A stretch of DNA of 64,000 nucleotides from CBDCTM01 sp965222005 (lineage in GTDB: Bacteria > Bacteroidota > Bacteroidia > Chitinophagales > Saprospiraceae). The DNA is taken from contig OZ244935.1 in assembly GCA_965222005.1 (NCBI GenBank), positions 5,456,001 to 5,520,000 on the forward strand, in the 5' to 3' direction. The notes below the pieces were generated by a model. It worked only from the letters and a program-made list of their open reading frames with translations, had not been told where the DNA came from and ran no database searches. The position numbers and the translations under genes were made by a program. Of this stretch, positions 26,133 through 33,920 are shown in pieces (the first letter of the stretch is position 1; every line of letters starts with the position of its first letter).

Positions 26133-29098
26133 TCTTTAACTCTTATTTTTCGTAGTGCATTTTCCAATTCGCTCATACTCCCCTTCCATTGCAGTTCGTA
26201 GGCTGAGAGCAGCGCAGGAAGATAGTCACTCTTCATTTTTTCCAGTTCAGGATGCTTTCGCAATGCGGGAATCTTCTTGTAAAGAAGACCCCGGACATCT
26301 CTGTCGGCCAATAAATCTGCAAGCCGGAATTGCAAATTGTAAGTCTTTCTGCTTTGCTCGATCTCTTCAGCCGGATAGTTGAAAATGTACTGCCCAGAAC
26401 CCAACTCTACCCGCACCCATTCTCCTTCCTGTTGAACTTTGGCACTATCAGATTCCTCTGCCAACAGCCTTCCCGATTCTTTCACCAATCTGCTTTTGGC
26501 ATATGGCAAGTAAACCACTGCGCGGCTATTGGCCGGTATTTGCACCTTCAATTCAAACAGCCCATTTGTAATCTGCCAGGCAGAGCTAATCCTCCCATAT
26601 GGTCCCGTGAAGCTGGCCCGGGCATGGGTCAGAGAGCCTCCGGGACGAGGTTGTATAATCACCTGCTTGTAGCCCGGCTGCTTCGGATCAAAGTTGATAC
26701 CCGCAATATTTTGATACATCCAATTTCCTATAGCACCATAAGCATAGTGGTTGAAGGAATTCATTTTGGGATTTTGCAAACTACCATCCGGCCGAATGCC
26801 GTCCCAGCGCTCCCAGATTGTAGTAGCTCCCTTTGTGACCGGATACAGCCAGGAGGGATAAGATTCTTGCTGCAACAAAGCATAGGCCACCTCCGGATAG
26901 CCGTATTGCACCAGCACATCACACAAATGTGGGGTGCCCAAAAAGCCCGTAGTCAGGTGGTCTCTGTAACGGGTAATATTTTCTACCAGGCGGGCCGCAG
27001 CAAGGGGGCGCTGCGATTCAGGCAACAGATCAAACAAAAGTGCCAGCACATAAGCCGTTTGCGTACCCGACACCAGGCGGCCATTGGGCGTGACATACTC
27101 ATTGCGAAAGGCTTGCACAATAGCTTCCAGCAACTCGGCATAATACTTTGCATCTTGCTGCTTGCCCAACACCACCGCCACACGGCGCGTCAGCTCAGCA
27201 GAATGAGCAAAAAAGGCCTGTGCAATGAGGTATTTATCCGTAATTGCCGCCTTGCCGTCCCGGTCATCAGCGGGGCTGTAAAAGAGCCAGTCGCCAAAGT
27301 GGAAGCCTTCATCCCAAAGATGATCTGCCCCTGCTTCTGCCTCCATATAACCCACCCACTTCTTCATGCTAACATACTGATTTTCAAGTAGTTGTGTATC
27401 TCCATACACCATATACAAATTCCAGGGAATAATGGTGACAGCATCAGCCCAGCCGGCAGCTGCGGCCCCTCTTTTGGCCAACACATGTGGGATTACCCAG
27501 GGTACAGCGCCGTTGGTGTACTGATCGGCGCTGAGGTCTTTGAGCCATTTGGCAAAGAAGCCGGCGACTTGCATATTGAAGGCTGCTGTCTGACTAAAAG
27601 CCTGTGCATCACCCGTCCAGCCAAGGCGCTCATCCCGCTGCGGACAGTCGGTAGGTATATCCAGAAAATTACCGCGTTGGCCCCATTGGATGTTGTGCTG
27701 GAGCTGATTGAGCAGGGGTTCCGAGCACTCAAAATGCCCCGTGACCTCCATATCGGAATGGATAACGATGGCGGTGAAGTCATCTGCTTGCAGCTCTCCC
27801 GGCCAGCCTTCCACTTTTACATAGCGAAAGCCCTGAAAGGTGAAGAGGGGCTCATAGGTTTCAATCTCTTTGCCCTTCAAGATGTACTGCACCTCTTGCT
27901 TTGCATACCGCAGGTTTTCAGTATAAAAATTACCTGCCTGATCTAACACCTCGGCATGTTGGAGCTTGACAACAGTACCCGCCGCACCGCTGACTTTCAG
28001 CCGGATACGGCCTACCAGGTTTTGGCCAAAATCAATCACTTGCTCTCCTTTGGGTGTTGTAATAATCCTGCGCGTCGGTAGCTCCATTACCCTTCGCACG
28101 GGAGCCCCTTCCGCTGCAATGAGCCGGGACAGACTATGCTTAGCCAGACGCACTCCTTTCCAGCCTTTATCCTCAAAGCCCGGCTCACTCCAGCCCGGCT
28201 GCTCGAGGCGGGCATCATAGTGTTCGCCATTGTAAATATCCGACCAGAGGATAGGCCCTGTGGCGGCCTTCCACTGCCCATCACTATTGATGGCAATGGT
28301 GCTTCCGTCGGCAAAGCTGACTTCCAGTTGAAAGAGCAGTGCCAGGTGCTCGCCGTAAAAATTGCGTTGTCCCCGAAAGCCAATATTGCCTCGAAACCAA
28401 CCATCGGCAAGCCACACACCAATCGCATTATTGCCCTGCCGAAGCAGCTTGGTCACATCAAACACCTGATATTGAAGCCGATGCTGATAGCTCGTCCAGC
28501 CAGGCATAAACAATTGATTATCAATCTTTTGTCCATTAATTTCTGTTTCATATAATCCGTGTGCTGTCACGTAGGCACGAGCAGTTCGGATGGGTTTGTT
28601 GAGTGGAAAATCGTGCCGGAGCATAACAGCTGGCTGGCTTTCGCTCCTCTCCTCCTGCCAATCCGCCTCAATCCAATTGGCTTTCCAGTCGGTAGTGTCG
28701 AGCAAGCCCATCTCCCAAAAAGCGGGTGCGCTCCACCGGCTCGCCCGACCCTGCTCGTCCCAGACCTTGACGCGCCAGTAGCAGCGCTGTCGGCTACGCA
28801 ATGGCAGCCCTTGATAAGGCACCCATATTGATTGTTCTGTTTGTCTTTTGCCGCTGTCCCAAACAAGTTCTTTACCACTTTGCCACTTTAGGGTATCCTC
28901 CGCCACCTGAATCTGATAGGCCGATTGGATACGATTGCGCCCTTCTCCTTGTAATTGCCAACTGAGTCGGGGCTGTTGGGCATCAATGCCCAGGGGATTG
29001 TGCAGATATTCGCAGCGGAGCTGACGGATGCTCAATGATTGAGCAGAAGTGCTAGCCAGGAAAAGGAAGAGGTATGCAGAAGTAAGGAGGTATTTCAT
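26129..29098 (-). CDS. Secreted alpha-L-rhamnosidase (GH78)
   Basis: A 989-residue enzyme with a Sec signal (MKYLLTSAYLFLFLASTSAQ) that removes terminal alpha-L-rhamnose from plant or algal glycans, most likely in the periplasm. Domains in order are an N-terminal beta domain (LRCEYLHNPLGIDAQQPRLSW), a lectin-like beta sandwich (ARAYVTAHGLYETEINGQ), the (alpha/alpha)6 barrel from about residue 450 and a C-terminal beta domain. The active-site segments DCPQRDERLGWTGDAQ (acid Glu, about 488) and ATTIWERWDG (base Glu, about 761) are both intact. About 90 extra helical residues follow the usual C-terminus. No sorting domain or neighbouring SusCD pair is seen, so it is not in a classic polysaccharide locus. 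Confidence 0.95.
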   Translation of the reverse strand: MKYLLTSAYLFLFLASTSAQSLSIRQLRCEYLHNPLGIDAQQPRLSWQLQGEGRNRIQSAYQIQVAEDTLKWQSGKELVWDSGKRQTEQSIWVPYQGLPLRSRQRCYWRVKVWDEQGRASRWSAPAFWEMGLLDTTDWKANWIEADWQEERSESQPAVMLRHDFPLNKPIRTARAYVTAHGLYETEINGQKIDNQLFMPGWTSYQHRLQYQVFDVTKLLRQGNNAIGVWLADGWFRGNIGFRGQRNFYGEHLALLFQLEVSFADGSTIAINSDGQWKAATGPILWSDIYNGEHYDARLEQPGWSEPGFEDKGWKGVRLAKHSLSRLIAAEGAPVRRVMELPTRRIITTPKGEQVIDFGQNLVGRIRLKVSGAAGTVVKLQHAEVLDQAGNFYTENLRYAKQEVQYILKGKEIETYEPLFTFQGFRYVKVEGWPGELQADDFTAIVIHSDMEVTGHFECSEPLLNQLQHNIQWGQRGNFLDIPTDCPQRDERLGWTGDAQAFSQTAAFNMQVAGFFAKWLKDLSADQYTNGAVPWVIPHVLAKRGAAAAGWADAVTIIPWNLYMVYGDTQLLENQYVSMKKWVGYMEAEAGADHLWDEGFHFGDWLFYSPADDRDGKAAITDKYLIAQAFFAHSAELTRRVAVVLGKQQDAKYYAELLEAIVQAFRNEYVTPNGRLVSGTQTAYVLALLFDLLPESQRPLAAARLVENITRYRDHLTTGFLGTPHLCDVLVQYGYPEVAYALLQQESYPSWLYPVTKGATTIWERWDGIRPDGSLQNPKMNSFNHYAYGAIGNWMYQNIAGINFDPKQPGYKQVIIQPRPGGSLTHARASFTGPYGRISSAWQITNGLFELKVQIPANSRAVVYLPYAKSRLVKESGRLLAEESDSAKVQQEGEWVRVELGSGQYIFNYPAEEIEQSRKTYNLQFRLADLLADRDVRGLLYKKIPALRKHPELEKMKSDYLPALLSAYELQWKGSMSELENALRKIRVKE

Positions 29099-29146
29099 AA
29101 AGGCAATAGTTGGGTCAGGGGATTAAAGATAGGGCGGTGTATGCAA

Positions 29147-29271
29147 TCTAAGTATTGCTCAAAAAATTAGATCCTCTTTTCAATTTTTGAATTACCCTCA
29201 ACTTCACTAGCCTACGGTCGTTCAGCTTTCGCCTATTTCAAAAATGTCGGATTTATTTTTTGAATGTTCCT
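29147..29271. repeat. Dispersed repeat, copy 1 (about 125 bp)
   Basis: This matches 50275-50501 at both ends: TCTAAGTATTG at the start, then CTCTTTTCAATTTTTGAATTA, GGTCGTTCAGC and CGCCTATTTCAAAAATGTCGG at the end. Copy 2 has about 100 bp more in the middle. It contains the palindrome TTCAATTTTTGAA. No coding potential is seen. Confidence 0.7.
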
Positions 29272-29341
29272 AAGGCCGTTCTCTTTTGAGATGGCAGGCA
29301 GTCTGCAAGTCTGACAAGAAGCGCAGCGAACGATCTGAGGG

Positions 29342-29488
29342 ATGATTCACATTCAGCCTTACTTATCGTACACTGCCAAAGATAAAAAATTGGAATACAA
29401 AATGGCAGAGTCGGCCATTGTAAAAAAATTGATGTTTCTATCCGATCAAACTCCTGTTGAATTGGATAATCTTCTAAAAGGATTTTGA
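29342..29488 (+). CDS. Possible small protein (48 aa)
   Basis: ATG 29342 opens a frame to a TGA at 29486-29488. The product (MIHIQPYLSYTAKDKK...KKLMFLSDQTPVELDNLLKGF) has a protein-like composition, with an amphipathic C-terminal half. It could be a small gene, perhaps a DUF2281/antitoxin-like fragment, or a relic. It is convergent with the NlpC/P60 gene, 8 bp away. There is no supporting neighbour, so confidence is low. Confidence 0.3.
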   Translation: MIHIQPYLSYTAKDKKLEYKMAESAIVKKLMFLSDQTPVELDNLLKGF

Positions 29489-29495
29489 GCCGCTC

Positions 29496-30047
29496 CTAAT
29501 CATCAATTATGTTGCGGGCATACAACATTCTGGATTTCCAATAAGTGGAGCGCGAAACGTTTTCTTCGACCACTCCTCGCGAACTGGTGCTGTGTACTAC
29601 GTAGAGCCCATCCTTCCGATTGGCAACTACCAGTGCCACATGTGACGGACTGCCCTTGCCATTTTTACTAAAAAAGATCAGGTCGCCAGCTCGAGCATGA
29701 CGGGTGGAAATGCGCCGCCCTTGTGCAGCCTGAGCGCGGGAACTGGGGCCAGCCTGCAGATCGAATTTATTGAGTACGTAGGAGGTAAAGCCAGAGCAGT
29801 CAAAGCCTCTGGGATCTTTGCCGGCATATTTGTAACGCACACCTTTGTACTTGCGGGCATAGTGGGCAATGTTCTTTCGAAGCAGGGCCTCCCTACCGGA
29901 AGTGCGTGTACTGCTATAATCGGTCGAAGCTGTTGGCACTCTTCCGGAATGTGGGTGAGGAGCCTTTTGGAGGGCGTGGCAGGCGCTCATTAAAACAAAA
30001 GGCGCCAACAACAATACACAATGCCGGACGTTTGAGGAAAGGTACAC
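29496..30047 (-). CDS. NlpC/P60-family peptidoglycan hydrolase, lipoprotein
   Basis: A 183-residue lipoprotein (lipobox LMSAC, Cys23) with one NlpC/P60 catalytic domain from about residue 62. The Cys-His pair is visible as GFDCSGFTSYVL (Cys84) and GSPSHVALVVAN (His136), with a third polar His at YVVHSTS (His152). The family cleaves peptide bonds in cell-wall stems, usually D-Glu-diaminopimelate. The order SP-linker-NlpC without SH3 or LysM domains matches Spr/MepS-type lipoproteins that act on the inner face of the outer membrane. It is a single gene. Confidence 0.93.
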   Translation of the reverse strand: MYLSSNVRHCVLLLAPFVLMSACHALQKAPHPHSGRVPTASTDYSSTRTSGREALLRKNIAHYARKYKGVRYKYAGKDPRGFDCSGFTSYVLNKFDLQAGPSSRAQAAQGRRISTRHARAGDLIFFSKNGKGSPSHVALVVANRKDGLYVVHSTSSRGVVEENVSRSTYWKSRMLYARNIIDD

Positions 30048-30360
30048 GCTATCAGGATTTTAGTTGATCTCTTAAATGATAATGTCCTAAGAACATACTC
30101 GTTGCCATTAGGTTAGTTTTAATAAAGGGTTATTACAATTTTTTTTCAACGAGTTAGCGGTTCAGCATCTACTGGATCGCTTTTTTTAATGGCTCCACTA
30201 CTACCTTGTACGAATGCGACTACTCAACGTTTCGGGAGAATTGAATATTTTGCATAGGAGTCCGGAACGAATAGATTGCACGACTTTTATTATCGAGACT
30301 ATCAACCTACCACCAGCCGGCAGACGTTTGTTCTTCTTTTTTTCAGCCTGCAATAGGAAA
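30048..30360. other. Intergenic region, no gene seen
   Basis: About 310 bp upstream of the NlpC/P60 gene and downstream of the nitrilase-family gene. It is A/T-rich and should include the NlpC/P60 promoter. The open frame near 30214-30396 has a run of Phe and no protein-like pattern and is not called. Confidence 0.5.
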
Positions 30361-31137
30361 TCAGTCCATCAACTCAAACCTATCGCGGTCGGGTAAAAAG
30401 TGGAGCTTTTGGCGGAAAGTCTGCTGCTCATTGTAAGAAAGGGAAGTAGTAAACACATCTTCGACTTCTTCGACCCGATAGATGAGTTCGCCAGCAAAAT
30501 CTACCAGCATACTATCGCCGCTATAGGGGAAATTGTTGCCATCGCGCCCTACTCTATTCACACCCACCGTGTAAGACTGGTTTTCGATGGCCCGGGCGGC
30601 TAGCAATGTCTGCCAGGCATGGCGGCGCATGGCTGGCCAATTGGCTACATAAATCAAGAGATCGTAGCCCACTGTATTGCGGCTAAACACCGGAAAGCGC
30701 AAGTCGTAGCAAATAAGGGGACAAATTTTCCACCCTTTATGCTCAACGATCAATCGCTTCCGGCCAGCTGTAAAGCTGTGCTGCTCACCTGCCAAGGTAA
30801 ACAGATGGCGCTTATCATAGCTTGACAAGCTTCCGTCCGGCCGCATCCAGATCAGACGATTGTAAAAGTTGCCACCCTCCTGAATGATGAGGCTTCCGCA
30901 AATGGTGGCTTGCAACTTGCCTGCCTGCTGCTGCATCCAGCGCACAGCCGGGCCGTCCATAGGTTCAGCTAGCTGCTGGCTGTTCATACTAAAGGCGGTG
31001 CTAAACATTTCGGGAAGAATGACCAGGTCGGTTTGGCCTTGCAAGGGGCTCAGTAATGAGGTGAAGTGATCGAGGTTGGTAAGCGGATTTTCCCATTGAA
31101 GCTGACTTTGCACAAGCGAGATTCTGAGGTTTTGCAT
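30361..31137 (-). CDS. Nitrilase-superfamily omega-amidase (YafV/Nit2-like)
   Basis: A 258-residue cytoplasmic carbon-nitrogen hydrolase. The Glu-Lys-Cys triad is complete: LPEMF (Glu43), SYDKRHLF (Lys109) and LICYDLRFP (Cys143). The SYDKRHLF and CYDLRFP context fits omega-amidases of the YafV/Nit2 group, which hydrolyse alpha-ketoglutaramate or alpha-ketosuccinamate in methionine salvage and transamination repair. It follows rplY after a terminator, so it is probably transcribed separately. The substrate is inferred from motif context only. Confidence 0.9.
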   Translation of the reverse strand: MQNLRISLVQSQLQWENPLTNLDHFTSLLSPLQGQTDLVILPEMFSTAFSMNSQQLAEPMDGPAVRWMQQQAGKLQATICGSLIIQEGGNFYNRLIWMRPDGSLSSYDKRHLFTLAGEQHSFTAGRKRLIVEHKGWKICPLICYDLRFPVFSRNTVGYDLLIYVANWPAMRRHAWQTLLAARAIENQSYTVGVNRVGRDGNNFPYSGDSMLVDFAGELIYRVEEVEDVFTTSLSYNEQQTFRQKLHFLPDRDRFELMD

Positions 31138-31151
31138 AGGCTTGAGTCATT

Positions 31152-31192
31152 AAAAAAAAGAGAGCCGTAAGCTGATACCTACGCCTCTCTTC
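31152..31192 (-). terminator. Terminator after the L25 gene
   Basis: On the minus strand AAGAGAGGCGTA pairs with TTACGGCTCTCTT (one mismatch) and is followed by a run of T. It lies 28 bp past the rplY stop and just upstream of the nitrilase-family gene. Confidence 0.85.
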
Positions 31193-31219
31193 CAAATTTG
31201 GGTGATATGTTCAGTTTTT

Positions 31220-31888
31220 TTATTCCTTTTCCTTAGTACCTTCTCCTTCAGTCCCTTCAGCAGCAGTATCTTCTCCACCTTCAGTTCCTTCTTCTCCCTC
31301 TTCTCCTTCTTCTCCTTCAGAAGTAGCTTCTGCACTACGCAGAGCCCGCGGAATGGCTACCGAAGCAATGGGGGTACCCGGAGCACTCATTAGCATAATA
31401 TCTTCATTGGCTTCAATATCTTTAACCCGCACGGATTGCCCCAGATTGAGCTCAGATACATCCACAAACAACTCCGCTACCAGCGCTTCGGGGATCGTTT
31501 TGACCTTCACTTTATGCAGCTTGGTAGTCAATTTACCACCCTGCTTGATGCCTGGTGCCTGGCCTTTGAAGTGTACGGGTATCTCTACATTTAACGCTCT
31601 GCCCGGCACCAGCTCCAAAAAATCAATATGCTCAATTTGCTCAGTTACCGGATGGAACTGGGTTGATTTCAATATGCAATTATAATTCTTACCATCAATG
31701 CTGATTACCGCCTTTTTAAAATTGGGCGTATAAACAATTGATCTGAACTCATTGATGGGTGCGCTGAAGTGAATCACCTCTTCGCCGCCATAAATCACAC
31801 AGGGAATATTTCCTGTATTTCGTACAGCTTTGGTTCCTTTTTTACCAACCTCTGATCGAATGACTCCGTTGATAGCAACCGATTCCAT
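31220..31888 (-). CDS. rplY: Ribosomal protein bL25 (CTC form) with acidic tail
   Basis: A 222-residue 5S-rRNA-binding protein of the large ribosomal subunit. The N-terminal L25 domain (about residues 5-90; RSEVGKKGTKAVRNTGNIPCVIYGG) and the C-terminal CTC/TL5 beta domain (about 95-185; VPVHFKGQAPGIKQGG-like, here VEIPVHFKGQAPGIKQGG) are followed by about 38 residues that are almost only Glu, Gly and Thr. Acidic low-complexity tails are common in Bacteroidota L25 proteins. It lies directly after prs, an order conserved in many bacteria, but a terminator-like hairpin separates them. Confidence 0.95.
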   Translation of the reverse strand: MESVAINGVIRSEVGKKGTKAVRNTGNIPCVIYGGEEVIHFSAPINEFRSIVYTPNFKKAVISIDGKNYNCILKSTQFHPVTEQIEHIDFLELVPGRALNVEIPVHFKGQAPGIKQGGKLTTKLHKVKVKTIPEALVAELFVDVSELNLGQSVRVKDIEANEDIMLMSAPGTPIASVAIPRALRSAEATSEGEEGEEGEEGTEGGEDTAAEGTEGEGTKEKE

Positions 31889-31914
31889 AGGACAAAACGT
31901 TTAATAATATTTAC

Positions 31915-31940
31915 AAAAAAAGGCGCTTTTCAGCCTTTTA
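31915..31940 (-). terminator. Terminator after prs
   Basis: On the minus strand AAAAGGC pairs with GCCTTTT across a short loop and runs into a T tract. It is downstream of prs and 27 bp before the rplY start, so it may act as an attenuator as well as a terminator. Confidence 0.6.
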
Positions 31941-32075
31941 TCCGAAAATGCACGCAAAGATAGTGATTTTCTAATTGAAATGCCGCACAATTAGCGGGAT
32001 AATTAGTGGCCTGATCCTCACTTCACAAAGATCGTGTCCATTCAGGAGCCAAACCTCCTGCGCTTGTTCGGCTAC

Positions 32076-33005
32076 TTAGCCCTCCACAAAGAGTGCCGAA
32101 ATCGACCGATGCTCATGGGTATTGCGAATAGCACGGGCAAAAAGCTTGGCAGTGGAAAGCACCTTGATCTTTGTCGAAGCCTGCTTTAGCGGGATCGTAT
32201 CACAAACAATCACCTCTTCCAGCTGTGAATTTTCAATGTTTTCGTAGGCCTTTCCCGACAGCACCGGGTGGGTACAAAAGGCTCGCACCCTCCCAGCTCC
32301 GTTCTCTTTGATAAGTGCTGCTGCCCTCCGGAGCGTACCGGCTGTATCGATCAGGTCATCCACCAATATCACATCAGCTCCTTCTACATCTCCAATCAAC
32401 GTCATACCCGCCACCTCATTGGCACGCTTGCGGTATTTATCACAGATCACCAGGGGCCGCTCGAAATATTTGGCGTAGGTACGGGCAGTCTTTACGCCTC
32501 CTACATCCGGAGAGGCAAAGGTGACATTGCTCAAATCCTGCCGTTTGAGATAGGGTATAAAGATAGCTTCGCTGCGCAGGTGATCCACAGGAATATCGAA
32601 AAAACCCTGAATTTGATCGGCATGAAAGTCCATCGTCATGATCCGGTTGGCTCCGGCCGCTTCGATCAGATTTGCAATGAGCTTGGCACTGATGGGAACG
32701 CGCGACTTATCCTTCCGATCCTGCCGGGCATAGCCAAAATAAGGAATCACGGCAGTGATGTAGCCAGCGGAGGCCCGCTTGGCCGTATCAATCAGCAAAA
32801 GGAGCTCCAGCAAATTGTCAGCCGGCGCAAAGGTGGATTGGATAAAGAAGATATACGACCCGCGAACCGATTCATTGATCACCGGCTGCATCTCACCATC
32901 ACTGAAGCGATGCAATTCCATGTTGCCTAAGGAATAGCCGTAATAATCAGCAATTTTTTCGGCTAGGTATTCAGAATTGGTGCCGGAAAAGAGTTTGACA
33001 TCCAT
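32076..33005 (-). CDS. prs: Ribose-phosphate pyrophosphokinase
   Basis: With the ATG at 33003-33005 the product has 309 residues (MDVKLFSGTNSEYLAEKIA). An upstream in-frame ATG adds eight residues and is less likely. The enzyme makes PRPP from ribose 5-phosphate and ATP for purine, pyrimidine, histidine, tryptophan and NAD synthesis. Signature segments are VIPYFGYARQDRKDKSRVPISAK (ATP loop), MTMDFHADQIQGFFDIPVDHL and the PRPP-binding VILVDDLIDTAGTL. All are intact and the length is normal. It is the first gene of the leftward prs-rplY cluster. Confidence 0.97.
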   Translation of the reverse strand: MDVKLFSGTNSEYLAEKIADYYGYSLGNMELHRFSDGEMQPVINESVRGSYIFFIQSTFAPADNLLELLLLIDTAKRASAGYITAVIPYFGYARQDRKDKSRVPISAKLIANLIEAAGANRIMTMDFHADQIQGFFDIPVDHLRSEAIFIPYLKRQDLSNVTFASPDVGGVKTARTYAKYFERPLVICDKYRKRANEVAGMTLIGDVEGADVILVDDLIDTAGTLRRAAALIKENGAGRVRAFCTHPVLSGKAYENIENSQLEEVIVCDTIPLKQASTKIKVLSTAKLFARAIRNTHEHRSISALFVEG

Positions 33006-33134
33006 AAAAACTATAGGGTTTGGGGGCAAAGCAATGCTAACTGGGGCAAAGGTAAAAAGATTTGGTCAATGATTTACAAACCTTCTTTTGCCGAAAATTC
33101 TGTCGGCTTGGTCGATACTTTAAGAAAGGTTGAT

Positions 33135-33156
33135 ATATTTATATGTACATTAGAGG
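33135..33156 (+). promoter_or_regulatory. Putative Bacteroidota-type promoter upstream of the NfeD-flotillin operon
   Basis: ATATTTATATGTAC followed by ATTAG reappears upstream of the gene at 50602 as the same 14 bases followed by CTTGAG. The TACATTAG/TACCTTGA part resembles the TAnnTTTG -7 element of Bacteroidota sigma factors, with TTTA/TTTG about 22 bases upstream. It lies about 90 bp before the start at 33243. Confidence 0.4.
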
Positions 33157-33242
33157 TAGCACAGCAACTATTAACCGCAGGATACTGTATTTTCCGGCCT
33201 TTTTGTCAAAAATGCAGCTTGGTAAAAATTTCATAGCATCTG

Positions 33243-33857
33243 ATGACAGTATTAGTTTTAGGAGATTGGTGGAGTGAACTCAGTGGAGCACAACAGATAT
33301 TTTGGGGAATCTCTATCGTATTCAGTGTGCTCTTTCTGATACAGTTCGTGCTAAGTCTGATCGGCCTGGATTTCGACGGCGATGCGGATATCGATGTACA
33401 TGCCGAAGCAGACACGGGCTACCACCTCGATCCCGATTTTACACTCCTTTCGGTAAGAAGCATTATCGCTTTTTTTACTTTTTTTGGCTGGACGGGCGTT
33501 TTGGTGCTCAACAGAGGCGGAAGCACTTTAGCTGCACTGGGGTTTGCCAGCCTCGCCGGATTTGCAGCTATGTCCATTGTTGGATATATGCTATATGTGT
33601 TCTCAAAACTTACTCAGGAAGGCAATCTCGATCTCAATGAAGCGGTGCTGCAAACGGGCGAAGTGTACCTCAGAATTCCCGCCAACCGAAACGGATTGGG
33701 CAAGGTACATATCAACGTTAAAGGCTCGCTGCGGGAGATGGATGCCGTCACGGAAGGGGAAGCACTGGCCACCGGCTCCAGAATTCGCATCATCAAATTG
33801 CTCGACAAAAACGTGATGCTCGTAGAGCCGGTAAGGGAATTCCTGGAGGAGTCGTAA
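33243..33857 (+). CDS. NfeD-like membrane protein (flotillin partner)
   Basis: A 204-residue inner-membrane protein with three hydrophobic helices (about residues 17-42, 72-90 and 94-115), an acidic DFDGDADIDVHAEAD loop after the first, and a C-terminal beta-rich OB-fold domain (about 130-200) with GEVYLRIPANRNGLGKVHINVKG and RIRIIKLLDKNVMLVEP. This is the short NfeD1b/YqiJ-like type that pairs with flotillin. The flotillin gene follows 63 bp downstream, in the conserved yuaF-floT / yqiJ-yqiK order. It is thought to help form or steady flotillin-rich membrane domains. Confidence 0.92.
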   Translation: MTVLVLGDWWSELSGAQQIFWGISIVFSVLFLIQFVLSLIGLDFDGDADIDVHAEADTGYHLDPDFTLLSVRSIIAFFTFFGWTGVLVLNRGGSTLAALGFASLAGFAAMSIVGYMLYVFSKLTQEGNLDLNEAVLQTGEVYLRIPANRNGLGKVHINVKGSLREMDAVTEGEALATGSRIRIIKLLDKNVMLVEPVREFLEES

Positions 33858-33920
33858 ACAACATTATCCGCTCAGTATCAAGCGTTTATTTCTTATTCAA
33901 AAATGTAATATCAACACATC

